A stretch of DNA of 64,000 bases from Branchipolynoe longqiensis (GCA_030323885.1 CM059194.1:12448963-12512962); one strand, 5' to 3'; positions 21,437 to 30,900 are shown, numbered from the stretch's first letter. Notes: generated by a model not told the origin, from the letters alone. A program made the numbers and translations.

Positions 21437-21790
21437 ACAAAGGATAGAACAGCGCAACTTGGTGACAGAATCAGAATAATTAAAACGCGTGGTGCTTTCG
21501 ACAAAGGTTATGAGCCAAATTGGACAACTGAAGTATTTACAGTTACAAAGTACCGAGGCAAACGTGGCTGTATCATAACGGATGACAACGGTGAAGAAAT
21601 AAAAGGTGTGTTCTATCCAGAGGAAGTGCAAAAGGTGTTGAAGTCTCAGACAGATACATACCCTATAGAAAAGGTGTTGAAATACAGAGGAAAAGGCGAA
21701 AGGAAAGAAGCATACGTGCATTGGAAAGGATACAGCGACAAATTTGATCAGTGGATTCCAGCAAAAAATATCACAAAAATTACATCATGA
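21437..21790 (+). pseudogene. Polinton integrase C-terminus with chromodomain
   Basis: The open frame begins after a stop at 21434 and ends with TGA at 21788. It reads LGDRIRIIKTRGAFDKGYEP and NWTTEVFTVTKYRG (SH3-like DNA-binding fold), then a chromodomain (YPIEKVLKYRGKGERKEAYV, HWKGYSDKFDQWIPAKNI) with its aromatic cage candidates Tyr and Trp. Retrovirus-like integrases with a C-terminal chromodomain are standard in Polintons. The zinc finger and DDE core are missing, cut off at the Ty3/gypsy junction. The chromodomain would tether integration to modified histone tails. Confidence 0.82.
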
Positions 21791-22827
21791 TTTTAACACT
21801 TCCTAGCAACAGTTCGGAAAAGTATTATCCAAATAATACACTAACCGAATTTCGAACACATCTTGTGCAACCGCTAAATTTTGAAGTTTCACATGAAGTA
21901 GCATTATCGGAAATAACGGTTCCAACGCAATGGGAGTGTCTTCCAAAACATCAATCCATTGTAATAGTTGCGTTACGAAGTGTGTATTCATTGGCTGAGA
22001 TAAACGCGCAAAAAAACAAATCGATTGATGCCACACTACCTGAACCCAGCACTGATGTAGATTTGCATAGACTTTTTAATATTGAAATTGACTATAATTA
22101 CAAAGATAATGAATATGATGTTGGTCGTACAGTTGATGACTTAGAAGCACATTTAATCGACTACACTGATAGTAATTATTTGACTTTTATAAAAAAAGAG
22201 AAGGTACTAAAACATGCAAAAAAATTTGTTAAAGATAAACGATATAATCGTTACACTATGATAACTGATATTTCTACTGTAGGCGATCAACAGATGTTAC
22301 AATGGACTACAATTCCGCTGGATTACCCATTAATATTTAAAAATAATCGAGACATTGTTTGGTATCTGAATAATATTATTAGCTCTGCTGTAAAAGAAAA
22401 CATAACTTTAAAAAAAAAGCAATATGAAGGTAAAAAGACAATATTTAGTTTTAGAAGAGGATGCGATATGATTAAAATCAAACCACCAAGACATTGCGCA
22501 ATATATTTAACGCCAGAACTTTGAAAACTTTTGGGATTCAACGATCAATACATGTTTTACTGGGAAACTCAAGCATCATTACCGATGGATGTGTTTGGAG
22601 ATATTTATTCAGTTTACGTTTATTGTGACTTAATCGAGTCAAGACCAGTTGCTGATCAAATGGCTCAACTTTTACGTGTGGTCTCAATTGATCGTACTGG
22701 TCGTAGTGGATTTGTGCAAACTATCAGTTTTCAACACTTGGACTTTTTTGCTATGCGAGCAAATGCTATTAACACTGTTGCTGTGTATTTAAAGGACCGG
22801 GCTGGACGATACATACCATTCCAATGA
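21787..22827 (+). pseudogene. Polinton minor capsid (penton-like) protein, interrupted by TGA
   Basis: Start ATG at 21787 overlaps the integrase stop. The first 245 codons begin MILTLPSNSSEKYYPNNTLT and include VALSEITVPTQWE; a TGA at 22522-22524 interrupts, and the same frame continues to the TGA at 22825 (MFYWETQASLPMDVFGDIYS, FVQTISFQHLDFF). The pattern (N-terminal exposed strand, TVP-x-QW block, FGD-x-YSVYVYCDLIE block) is that of the second capsid-type gene that neighbours the major capsid gene in invertebrate Polintons; a single-jelly-roll vertex role is inferred. The stop lies in an otherwise well-preserved reading frame. Confidence 0.68.
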
Positions 22828-22891
22828 GGAGAAGTCACAGTATCAGTACTATTACGGCCAAAAGAAATATAATTTTTTTAAACAAGAAAAA

Positions 22892-23353
22892 ATGAATACC
22901 GGATATGCTTCCTACTACAAACATCAGATAGGTTCTGGTAACATATCAATCTACAGAGGAAGAATAAGTCAACGTGGTCATGGTCTCGGAGGTATGCTTA
23001 GCGGTCTTCTACGAGGTGCTACGCCAATTTTCAAATCTATTGGAAAATCGTTGTTGAGAGCTGGAATAGGCGTAGCAGACGATGTGTTATCTGGAGAAAA
23101 TATAAAACAATCATTATCAAACAGAGGTCGCGGTGTCGGTAAACAACTAATTCAAAAGGGTGTAAGAGCGTTATCAACCGCAGTATCGGGGCCACCTAAA
23201 AAAAAACGATGCAAAAACCCCCCAAAAAAAACGCAAACGCGTAAACGTGTAAGACAAACTGGTGGTGGTGTTGGTGTTGGAAAAGCTTCTACTCGCAAAC
23301 GACGACGTAAAGTTTCTAAAAGAACAAAAAGTGATTTATTTGGACATTTTTAA
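22892..23353 (+). CDS. Basic pX/pVI-like virion protein of Polinton 1
   Basis: 153 aa. The N-terminus is Gly/Ser-rich and amphipathic (GLGGMLSGLLRGATPIFKSI), followed by GIGVADDVLSGENIKQSL. The C-terminal half is strongly basic, with clusters PPKKKRCKNPPKKTQTRKR and STRKRRRKVSKRTK. This two-part shape (membrane-active-looking N-terminus, Lys/Arg tail) matches the small protein found between the capsid genes of Polintons and adintoviruses and likened to adenovirus core or pVI proteins. Probable role: DNA condensation or membrane disruption at entry. The frame is intact; about 65 bp separates it from the minor capsid gene and 114 bp from the major capsid gene. Confidence 0.62.
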   Translation: MNTGYASYYKHQIGSGNISIYRGRISQRGHGLGGMLSGLLRGATPIFKSIGKSLLRAGIGVADDVLSGENIKQSLSNRGRGVGKQLIQKGVRALSTAVSGPPKKKRCKNPPKKTQTRKRVRQTGGGVGVGKASTRKRRRKVSKRTKSDLFGHF

Positions 23354-23467
23354 TAGATATAAATAAACTCGCAGGACACTTTAAGACATCAGACGAAGAC
23401 ACATCTTGGAAGGAAACACACTTAAAAAGACGCTAGTGAAGAACAATTTTTCAATATACATATTATC

Positions 23468-24769
23468 ATGGCTAACTATCGCGAAGAATGTAGTGTACAC
23501 GAATTGGATTTACACGAACGCACACCTTTGCAAACCTCTGTTGTTTCCAGTGAATACGTCAAACTTAAACCAGTGACATCGTTAACAGATAATGCTACAA
23601 TTGAATTTCACATACATAAATCTTCTAAATACACAGATTTGTCGGAAACCGTGTTGGAATTAGAAGTCGATATTGTGAAAGCAAGTAATTATGCAACTCG
23701 TGTTACGCTTGCTGATGCCTGTGCCCCGGTAAATAATTTTGGTGCTGCCATGTTTAAAGATATTCAAGTATATATCAATGATCGAAAAATATCTGGAAAC
23801 CAAGATAACCATCCATACAGAGCCTACATTGAAAATTTACTGAATCGTTCAAAAGCAGACAAAAGATTTTGGATGTACAATGAAATGTGGCATGCTGACA
23901 CAAGTGGACACTTTGACGCAAGAGATGCTACAAACCGTGGATTTACTGAAAGGCAAACGCGTGCTGTAGCTGGAACAATTACCATGGTCATTCCATTACA
24001 TATCGATATAGCGCACCAACACAAACTGCTTCCATCAAGCACAGACATTCACTTTAGGCTAATGCGAAGTTCTACCGCTTTTTGCCTAATGGGTGAAGAA
24101 AACCATGAATTCAGTCCGTTGATAAAAAATGCTTCATTAAGAGTTTGACAAGTCGTGGTGTCTGCAGAAGTTGCACTTGTTCACGAAAAAGCCGTATCGG
24201 GTACACCATTTGTGTATCCAATGCAACATACGGAAACTATCAGTCATGTTATTCCAACCGGAAATCACAACGAAACATATGTTTTATCAAATAGTGGTCA
24301 ACTTCCAACACAGACTGTTATCGCTTTTGTGGACAATGACGCATTTATTGGTAAAGCCACCAAAAATCCTTTTAATTTTGAAAACAAGTCCATCACAAGT
24401 CTTCAATTAATCATGAACGAACAACAATTTCTATCAGATGCATTTAAACCAGATTTTCAACGAAATATGTACGCTCGTGAATTTGATGCCCTTTACAGAA
24501 ACTTGGGTCAAGTTAATTGTGATGGAAACTGTGGTATTTCTTATAAAGAATTTGCTGGAGGCTACGCAGTATTCGTATTTGATTTAACCCCGGACAGATC
24601 AAATAATATGTGCCGAACAAACTTACTTAAGAATGGTCAACTACGTGAAGAAATCCCTTTTAATAATGGATTAACCGCTTCAACAAGTCTGGTCAACTAT
24701 TTGGTTTACGACAACACACTTTACCTAACTCAAGACAGACAACCCGTCACGGATTACCACTTGAGCTAA
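23468..24769 (+). pseudogene. Polinton 1 major capsid protein, interrupted by TGA
   Basis: Resembles the metazoan F54H12.2-like family, the double-jelly-roll major capsid protein of Polintons. First part, 226 codons: starts MANYREECSVHELDLHERTP; contains VNNFGAAMFKDIQVYINDRK, HPYRAYIENLLNRSK and MVIPLHIDIAHQHKLLPSST. A TGA at 24146-24148 sits at the border between the two jelly-rolls. The same frame continues (VDNDAFIGKATKNPFNFENK, YAVFVFDLTPD) to TAA at 24767. Combined length, about 433 codons, matches the family. Only a single nonsense codon is seen, so decay is modest. Confidence 0.85.
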
Positions 24770-25180
24770 ATGAACGCGTCAACCATCGCAAGGCTTTTGA
24801 ACCAAATACCTTATTGCAAAAACAAGTTCCTGGGTGTTTTTCCTGAAGACTGCATACCTGTAAATCCTGAGGCAAACACTTGTTTCGTCGCTAATACTGA
24901 TTTAGCCAAAAAACCTGGAACACATTGGATTGCATTTTATGTCACATGTATTAAACGAGTGTATTACTTTGATCCTTACGGCTTACCACCTTTAAAAGCT
25001 CATAAACATTTCAATGCTTTTATACGACAATCAAAATACAAATGGTTGTATAACAAAAAACAATTACAACACATAACGACTTCAACTTGTGGGGCTCACT
25101 GTATACATTTTATTCGAGAAACATGTCAAACAGGCAATCCAAAACAAACTGTGCGCAAGATGACTCAAAACCGCTATTAA
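24770..25180 (+). CDS. Adenovirus-type maturation protease (C5-like cysteine protease)
   Basis: 136 aa, starting directly after the capsid stop. Catalytic candidates in order: His52 in KPGTHWIAFYV, Asp68 in YYFDPYG, Gln100 and Cys107 in QHITTSTCGAHC; the Gln-Cys spacing of 7 equals that of the adenovirus protease oxyanion Gln and nucleophile. The fold is the Ulp1/adenain type, cleaving capsid or core precursors during virion maturation. The length is short but complete for the core; the frame is intact. The C-terminus (KMTQNRY) overlaps another frame that begins at 25164. Confidence 0.85.
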   Translation: MNASTIARLLNQIPYCKNKFLGVFPEDCIPVNPEANTCFVANTDLAKKPGTHWIAFYVTCIKRVYYFDPYGLPPLKAHKHFNAFIRQSKYKWLYNKKQLQHITTSTCGAHCIHFIRETCQTGNPKQTVRKMTQNRY

Positions 25181-25454
25181 ACGACTCGATAGTAATACAC
25201 AACCTGATCAACTATCGCAAGTACTGACATTGCACAAAAATGCATTACGAACAGCAAAAAACTAAATATATGTTGAAACAAAAGCGATTATACAATACGA
25301 AAAAGACTTAAAAAACTGTGAATTATGTGGTGGAATAAACCCGATACCATTTTACTCGGGTTATCTGCTAAAAAAATATGACAAACGAATTCAGAAGGAA
25401 GTTGCCGCAACAAAGAAAAAAGAAAAAAAAGAAGAAGTCAAGTGTGCATTTTGA
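25164..25454 (+). pseudogene. Broken small ORF overlapping the protease end
   Basis: One frame is open from 25164 (no ATG) through QPDQLSQVLTLHKNALRTAK to TAA at 25263. It then continues as YVETKAIIQYEKDLKNCELC and GGINPIPFYSGYLLKKYDKR to a Lys/Glu-rich end at 25454. The Cys-x-x-Cys pair and helical text look like real coding sequence interrupted by one stop. At the A-rich run 25417-25440 it meets the frame of the next ORF, so the two may be parts of one gene split by an indel. No family is recognised. Confidence 0.4.
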
Positions 25455-25782
25455 TCAAACTGATTTAGACTCTGATTCTGAAACTAATATCAAAATATTT
25501 CAGAATTGGTCTAAACAAACTAAAAACATTATGGTTCCAATTGAATTATACAAAGCAGATTTTTTTGATCGTGAATTACGTCGCTTTTCAACTGAAATAA
25601 ATGCTGATATCTTACAACAATTGACTAATATATCTACATTATTAACAAATATGGCAACTTCTTCCGCATATGTAACCACTGCTGCAAGTACAATTGCCAA
25701 TCGTAAAAAATTACCTACTATGTGTGAATTAAATTGTATTGCAACAAAAGCTGAATCCTCTGATTCTGAGGAATATTGTTAA
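25378..25782 (+). CDS. Hypothetical lysine-rich Polinton ORF
   Basis: 134 aa: N-terminal run of seven lysines, then an acidic stretch (DQTDLDSDSETN), a helical middle (FFDRELRRFSTEINADILQQ, LTNISTLLTNM) and an acidic end (ESSDSEEYC). No known domain recognised. It is the last gene before an AATAAA at about 25800 and is co-directional with the capsid cluster, so it is probably a virion or accessory protein of Polinton 1. The apparent start inside a Lys/Glu-coding run may be an artefact of a frameshift from the frame ending at 25454. Confidence 0.5.
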   Translation: MTNEFRRKLPQQRKKKKKKKSSVHFDQTDLDSDSETNIKIFQNWSKQTKNIMVPIELYKADFFDRELRRFSTEINADILQQLTNISTLLTNMATSSAYVTTAASTIANRKKLPTMCELNCIATKAESSDSEEYC

Positions 25783-25798
25783 AAAACTTGTCATTTTT

Positions 25799-25806
25799 GA
25801 ATAAAA
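25799..25806 (+). terminator. Polyadenylation signal after the Polinton 1 gene cluster
   Basis: GAATAAAAAC about 17 bp beyond the last stop codon (25780-25782), in T-rich surroundings. Confidence 0.55.
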
Positions 25807-25869
25807 ACAATATTGTGTAATTTTGTTTTCTTGTGTTCTTTTCTTTTAAAAGTCTAAATGACATCAGCA

Positions 25870-26340
25870 ATGGTTTAGGTTAGGCATTTCCGGTTTCAGT
25901 TTTGGTTTTGGTTTTGGTTTTGGTATTATGCAAGCACGGTGACCTTACTGCCACCAAAATCAGCAACGGCTTAGGTCAGCACCAAATATAACTTTAAAAA
26001 AAAATTACAAATCAACTACCGGATGTTAGGCATTTCCGGTTTCAGTTTCGGGTTTTCGTCGTCTTACGCAAGCACGGCGGCATTGCCGCCAAAATTCAAA
26101 ATTCACAAAACGCACGCGCACGTGCCCATATTTACATCAAACCCACCTCACACCCCAAAAGCACGTGCCAATGTTTACAAAATTACGCAAAATGGCCGAC
26201 CAAACCCGTTCGTATCTGTCAATCATCAGAATACGCAACGATCATTGGCTGAAACTGACAATAGCACACGCACCCTTTGGGATTCGTACCTGTCAATCAT
26301 CCAAATACTCAACGATCATTGGCTGAAACAGAAATAGGCC
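25870..26340. repeat. Two short direct duplications
   Basis: GTTAGGCATTTCCGGTTTCA with downstream CGCAAGCACGGCGGCATT-type text occurs at about 25878 and 26025. A 75-bp unit with CTGTCAATCATC, AACGATCATTGGCTGAAAC occurs at about 26215 and 26288. No gene; 26340-26860 likewise shows nothing recognisable. Confidence 0.75.
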
Positions 26341-26861
26341 ACGCCCCTTTTTGTGGGGGTGCACACACACGCACACACAATTTACAAAAATTCGCTTAAA
26401 ATGGCTTTATAGTGCACGCAAACACAGCGTACCATTCCATAGACTCAAGCCTTAAGCGCCGAATGGAACTTTTTAACACCCTATCTAGGTCAAACCCCCA
26501 AACTTGACCTAGTTTCATCGAGCCTTATTTGGGCATATGCGTGACCTAGATACATAAATTAGCATAAATTAGCCAAATCAAGCCTTCCTATTGGCTGAGA
26601 CTAAAACACCCTCCCACCCTAGACCCACCCTGGATGGTCACGTGACCAGAATACTCGACGCTGATTGGCTGCTTTTTTCACAAAAACCACCCCATAGGCT
26701 TTAGTACGTTAAATAAGTCCTATATATATCTACTCACCATACCTCCAGACTATTGCTTTGTCCTCCAACCTCCACAGAACACCTCCACACACGCTATACA
26801 GGCGCGCTTCGCGATGTGCTGCTCCTGTGGATCCGGGATAGCCTCGATCAGTCTGTTTTTT

Positions 26862-28205
26862 TCACGGGTGTGAGAACGCAGCACACGGGTGTTGTAACAC
26901 TCTGGGCTGGGTGTGGGTGGTGGGGGGGCGCTTGACTGCACCGGTGACCGTCAGTCTATGTCCCAACTCACGTGTCGTATCAGGCGAACTCGTCAGGCGT
27001 GTCCCATCAGGCGCGGTCAGCATACGTGTCGCGTCAGGCGAGTTGGGCTGCTGGGTCCCGGGGAGGCGTGGGGGTGTCGGGTGGGCGGGGCTTCCTTTCA
27101 TCTCCCGCCTTATTTCACGCCACGCCGCTCTCACCACCTCCGCCGTCTCACCGGTGACGTCATTTCCCGCCCTGCCGGGGGAGGGCGCGTGGGTCGGGGG
27201 TGGAGTGGGCGGAGCCTCATCCAAGGCCCCGCCCTCCCTCTTGCATCCGCGTCGTGGATCGACCTCCATCACCGGGTTGCGTGCCGGTTTGCTGGGCCTC
27301 ACACAGTCAGGACCAGCATGCATCACCACCTGTTCAGGAAGCCGGGGAACAAAACACAGGCGAGACACACAAGTACCATTAACTGTCCCATTAGTCCGCC
27401 CTTCACTTCCACTCACATTCATACCACCTCCATTCCCAGTTCCGGTATCACTTATATCACCCTGCATCCCATCAGTATTCTCATTTGGTTTACTACCTCT
27501 ATCACCTGTTCTCCCATCAGTGCAATTCTGTCCCTCATTACCTCTATCACCACCTCGGCCTCTATCACCCTGACTCTCATTAGTTTCATCATGACCCTGC
27601 ATTGTGGGTGGGGGCTCTGCCCGTGGGAATGCTGCCCATCTCACCACTGGTGGGGGGTGCTTCTGCCGCCCCCTCATCATCATGCCATGAGTGCTGGGTG
27701 CACCTGGCCCCCCACCTGCCCTATGAGAACCCATCAGGTGTGGTAATTGTCCTTGGAATTGCCTCTCTGGCAATTGACAACTCCCATTCCCATCCAATGG
27801 CTCCCCACCTGTGCTGTGCCCTTCATCTAGGGCTCTTAGTCTTTCTACTTCATTCCTGACTTTTTTGTGCAATCTTTGCTTCTTTCTTTGGGCTCTGGTC
27901 AACCTGGAATTAATCACATCCCATTCCATTTCCCCATCTGCCAACTTGACTTGGTCTCTATTCACTACTCTTTTTCTATTTTCAAGGCCCACCACAGGAA
28001 TCACTGCTCCCCTCACACCTGTCACAATAAACCCAGGATCAAACTTTCTATCCAAGGGCCCAGGTTCATATACCAATAGCAATACTACATCCCCCACTTT
28101 CAACTGCACTGCATTCGCCCTGTTTACTGCCCTGGCTGTATTATATTGTCTACTAATGGCTCTGTTTCTTACTGCTTCTTGAAGTGAGTCTGCCAGCTCA
28201 TCAAT
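26862..28205 (-). pseudogene. Retroelement integrase C-terminus with long Gly/Pro-rich tail
   Basis: The frame reads (minus) ARRIDELADSLQEAVRNRAI, then VQLKVGDVVLLLVYEPGPLD RKFDPGFIVTGV and RKRVVNRDQVKL: the small SH3-like C-terminal domain of Ty3/gypsy-type integrases (gate of GD-V-LL, a basic/aromatic strand, N-R-D). About 300 further residues are low-complexity (GDRGRGGDRGNEGQ, PPTPPPTHAPSPGR) and include tandem SPDxTR repeats encoded by a minisatellite (26960-27060). The DDE core is absent. The ATG at 28109 is an internal Met; the frame extends upstream and meets the gag-like ORF in another frame. Confidence 0.65.
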
Positions 28206-28513
28206 GCGCCTTGCTGCATTGGATGCAACCTCTCCAGTTTGCCTGTATAATAACTGGGACTGCCAGACTGTCTGACTGCTCTCTCTTCTATAACCCTGGC
28301 CTGCTCCTGGCTAGGTCCAGCCCCCTGCTCTCTATTTTCCCTGAGCACCCTGGCCTGGGCTTCCAACTGTCCTGCTGCATATTTGGTTAAATATACAAGC
28401 CGGTCCCCATCTGTGGGTATCTCTCCTGAGGCTACCCCCTGTGTGAACCAGTCAGCAAACCCCCTAGCCAACTCAGCTTCTGCCATTGTGATAGCTGTAC
28501 TGTTATCTGGCAC
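28169..28513 (-). CDS. Hypothetical gag-like ORF
   Basis: 114 codons beginning MPDNSTAITMAEAELARGFA; hydrophilic and helical (GQLEAQARVLRENREQG, EQARVIEERAVRQ). The last 18 codons overlap, in another frame, the integrase-tail sequence, so the original C-terminus has been lost at a deletion junction. No family recognised; the gag suggestion is only from position upstream of the integrase fragment. Confidence 0.35.
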   Translation of the reverse strand: MPDNSTAITMAEAELARGFADWFTQGVASGEIPTDGDRLVYLTKYAAGQLEAQARVLRENREQGAGPSQEQARVIEERAVRQSGSPSYYTGKLERLHPMQQGALMSWQTHFKKQ

Positions 28514-28894
28514 AATACCTCCTTCTATCTGCTGATATATATTACAATATAATATATATCAACCACCTATATCAACAATGAAAATATATCAATGTACAGT
28601 CATACAATACCTATCCCTGTATATCAAAACCACTCTACTCAATTCAAACACCCGACAAATTTAAAACACCCGACGCCTGCTGGGTTCATCTCAGGTCACA
28701 GGCAGTTGGACACACCCCCTACTTACTCTCCTTTGAGCCCTGCCGGCTGCCGGTCCACATGGTGCGCAGGGTTCCTGAGGTGTGCAGCCTGCGGTCGGTC
28801 TCCCCTGATAAGTAGCCTAGCAAAAGGAGTGCGACTACTAATATTCTATTAGTTACAGCCCCCTCGCCACTCCTATTTCCTGGCTAACATCCCT

Positions 28895-29010
28895 TTACAT
28901 ACGTTAATTTTCATTAAAATACGCTAATTTTCATCAACACACGTTAATTTTTACGTTAACTTTCCTTAAAATACGTTAATTTTCATTAAAATATCTTAAT
29001 TTACCCAGAA
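28895..29010. repeat. About 20-bp AT-rich tandem repeat
   Basis: ACGTTAATTTTCATTAAAAT and variants repeat about six times. Confidence 0.85.
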
Positions 29011-29059
29011 CCGGACAAGAAACGGACTAGGCCATTAGTCCCTACTCGCTTAACTATCA

Positions 29060-29275
29060 GCATTGATCGGCGTCATCGCGCGCAGCCCGTGGACAATTAA
29101 CTTATATATATTTTCATACAAAGCTATCAGTGTTTCCGGCGGCGACGCGCGCAGCCGTGGACAATTACTTATATATATTTTCATACACTTCTATCAGTGT
29201 TTCCGGCGGCGACGTGCACAGCCCGTGCACAATTAACTTATATATATTTTCATGCACTCCTACGACGGCGACTGA
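29060..29275. repeat. About 68-bp tandem repeat, three copies
   Basis: Unit contains CGCGCAGCCCGTGGACAATT, AACTTATATATATTTTCATA and TATCAGTGTTTCCGGCGGCG; three copies with small length changes. The conserved TATATATA in each copy could act as a repeated core-promoter-like element for the minus-strand ORFs only if transcription runs toward lower coordinates; this is speculative. Confidence 0.85.
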
Positions 29276-29306
29276 GCAAGCAAATCGGACACAGCGCACA
29301 CTCCCT

Positions 29307-29726
29307 CTACTTCCTTCTTGCCTCCCTTATCACACGGCCTCCCTCGTCAAACGCACCTACTGCTTCCCTTGCTTTTCTCTCCTGTTCTCTAACCTTCTCT
29401 TCCCACTCTAAGTACCTCTCAAACGCTTGCTGGCTCCACGATTCCTTGAACCGCGCCTTCTCTGCTACTAAGTTCCACTTTAATGCTACACTCTTCTCTA
29501 ATTCCTCATGCATCTGTATACCTTCTTCTGCTCCCTCTCTCCTTTCTAACTCGTCTTCCAACTCCCAATCAATCTCCTCTTCTTGCTCGTGATCTCCCTC
29601 TATTACTTCTGGCTCCTCGTCTGAGTCCGAGTCTGAATCTGAGTCTGGGGCCACAACCACAGCCTGTACTTCAACTTCTTCCTCCCCAAATCCCTCATGA
29701 AATGAATCATCTATCCATGCGGCCAT
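29307..29726 (-). CDS. Acidic coiled-coil-like protein B, unknown
   Basis: 139 aa. The acidic N-terminus has a Ser-Asp run (DSDSDSDSDEEPEV) and a Glu-rich segment (EQEEEIDWELEDELERREG), followed by a basic/helical half with FKESWSQQAFERYLEWEEKV. The same W-x-Q-x-A-x-x-R-x-x-x-W-E block occurs in the ORF immediately upstream on this strand, so the two are probably tandem paralogues. No domain recognised. Highly charged, likely nuclear or structural (gag-like) at a guess. The ATG at 29726 is 5 bp after the upstream ORF's stop. Confidence 0.5.
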   Translation of the reverse strand: MAAWIDDSFHEGFGEEEVEVQAVVVAPDSDSDSDSDEEPEVIEGDHEQEEEIDWELEDELERREGAEEGIQMHEELEKSVALKWNLVAEKARFKESWSQQAFERYLEWEEKVREQERKAREAVGAFDEGGRVIREARRK

Positions 29727-29731
29727 GCCCT

Positions 29732-30136
29732 CTACTTTCCTTCTCTGTATCTCCTTTCCCTTACTTTCCCTTTCTCATAATCAGCCCGAATTCTCTGCAC
29801 TATCTCCCCGTACTCTTCGTCCAGTAAGTTTATCTTGTTCCACTGCTCACACACAACCCTTTCCCATACCCTAACTCTGTCCAACGCGTCCTGCTTCCAT
29901 ACTTTCTCGAACGCTTCCTTCTCTTCTTCCAACCCTCTCTCTAGTTGTTTTGCCAACCCATACTCTTGTCCCAACTGCCTACCTTCATCAGAAAATTCCC
30001 AATCCCAATTTAACTGCTCTTCTATCTCTCTATCTTCCACCAGTTCCCGCACATCCACTACCTCTTTCTCACAGAACCCTTCATCCTCTGACACATCTGT
30101 CCATTCAGCCTCACTCATCTCACACACGTCTGTCAT
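29732..30136 (-). CDS. Acidic coiled-coil-like protein A, unknown
   Basis: 134 aa starting MTDVCEMSEAEWTDVSEDEG, very acidic, then EEQLNWDWEFSDEGRQ, a helix LAKQLERGLEEEKEAFEKVW, and KQDALDRVRVWERVV, which aligns with SQQAFERYLEWEEKV of protein B. Stop and next ATG are separated by 5 bp and the frames differ, an arrangement suited to termination-reinitiation or, alternatively, to one gene split by a frameshift. About 190 bp upstream is the TGGCGACC primer-binding-like site, so this would be the first ORF after an LTR. Confidence 0.5.
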   Translation of the reverse strand: MTDVCEMSEAEWTDVSEDEGFCEKEVVDVRELVEDREIEEQLNWDWEFSDEGRQLGQEYGLAKQLERGLEEEKEAFEKVWKQDALDRVRVWERVVCEQWNKINLLDEEYGEIVQRIRADYEKGKVRERRYREGK

Positions 30137-30324
30137 TCACATACAGTTGTTACAGTAACAGTACCGTGCATCTCCCCCTGTTCCGGCATCCCGGCAACAC
30201 GGACAAGTGATCAAACAAGACTGACCCTACCTTCTGGTTGCCCTCGCGGTGTTCGCCCACGCGGTGTTCGCCGTCCGTCATCACCTCGAGATCTTCAGTC
30301 ATCTCTGAGAGTCGTCTCAGAATT

Positions 30325-30338
30325 CGTTGTGGTCGCCA
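30325..30338 (-). promoter_or_regulatory. Primer-binding-site-like sequence
   Basis: Minus strand TGGCGACCACAACG directly follows TTTTTATAAC, the probable end of an LTR. A TGGCGACC start is a recognised tRNA-complementary PBS type in Ty3/gypsy elements. The absence of the matching 3' LTR leaves it as a candidate. Confidence 0.45.
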
Positions 30339-30339
30339 G

Positions 30340-30900
30340 TTATAAAAACACGGATGCTCTGCCGCTGTGAGCACCCTATGTAATTACAAAACTCTCAAAA
30401 CGCTCCCCCTTCATTTCACTGTGATCATCAGCCTAATCCATTTTAACCAGGTCTGAAAGAGAAGGATAACAGCACACCAATGAACAGTGAATAAGTTGTG
30501 CTTTATTGGCAGCAACTCCTGTCATCCCCCTTACATGTGACCTAGCACCTGTACTCCTCATATACTGCCCACACTATGTCTCATTGTCACTTTAACCGGT
30601 ATACTGCAAACAGTGCCTACAGCCCATGGGACAGGAGTCCTATGGCTGTGTGTACACTCAATTAGAATAGCTGAATTTTTATAGCATCAGACAGAGTGTC
30701 TGGGGTCCTGCTCAGAAGTTGGTCTGTCTCACTCAAGAGCCAGGATGAGAGTGATTTTCCTTCAGTGTGTCTGAAGCAAACTCATGAATAATTAATTAGC
30801 TGAGACTAGTGTGTGGTCAGGATAGGCCAAGGGAGTCAGGTGACCGGACATTCCCAGCCAGCCAATGAGACACTCCCCCACAGACTGGGTGGGTGACCAC
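30340..30900 (-). other. LTR-like region
   Basis: Minus strand carries AATAAAG at 30507-30501, about 165 bp before the PBS-like site, as expected for the R region of an LTR. The outer border could not be fixed because no second LTR is present. No ORF of note; 30900-31395 holds no recognisable gene. Confidence 0.35.

Larger units (their letters stand above)
21437..25815 (+). mobile_element. Maverick/Polinton 1 (virus-like DNA transposon), partial
   Basis: A co-oriented gene run typical of Polintons: integrase C-terminus, minor capsid, basic pX-like protein, major capsid protein, adenovirus-type protease, small basic ORF. Spacing is viral: integrase and minor capsid overlap at ATGA (21787-21790); capsid and protease abut (TAA at 24767, ATG at 24770). 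Polymerase, ATPase and terminal repeats are absent. Two capsid genes carry in-frame TGA codons and the last ORF region is broken, so this is a decayed genomic copy. Low GC compared with the flanking 26.9-27.4 kb block. Confidence 0.85.
26862..30340 (-). mobile_element. LTR-retroelement remnant
   Basis: Minus-strand order: a primer-binding-site-like TGGCGACCACAACG (30338-30325) just inside an LTR-like region with AATAAA at 30507-30502, then two acidic ORFs (30136-29732, 29726-29307), tandem repeats, a 114-aa gag-like ORF (28513-28169) and a retroviral-type integrase C-terminus (about 28205-26862). Protease, RT and the integrase core are missing and no 3' LTR is visible. The parts fit one deleted LTR element, but the acidic ORFs could be unrelated. 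Confidence 0.5.

Noticed and set aside
22522..24148. Reassigned genetic code (TGA as sense) in Polinton 1
   Set aside because: Other ORFs in the element and host use TGA as a normal stop (integrase stop at 21788, protease gene stop at 19547); simple nonsense mutations are the better explanation.
26911..27746. Plus-strand ORFs up to 277 codons
   Set aside because: Antisense to the low-complexity integrase tail; His/Thr/Pro-rich shadow composition.
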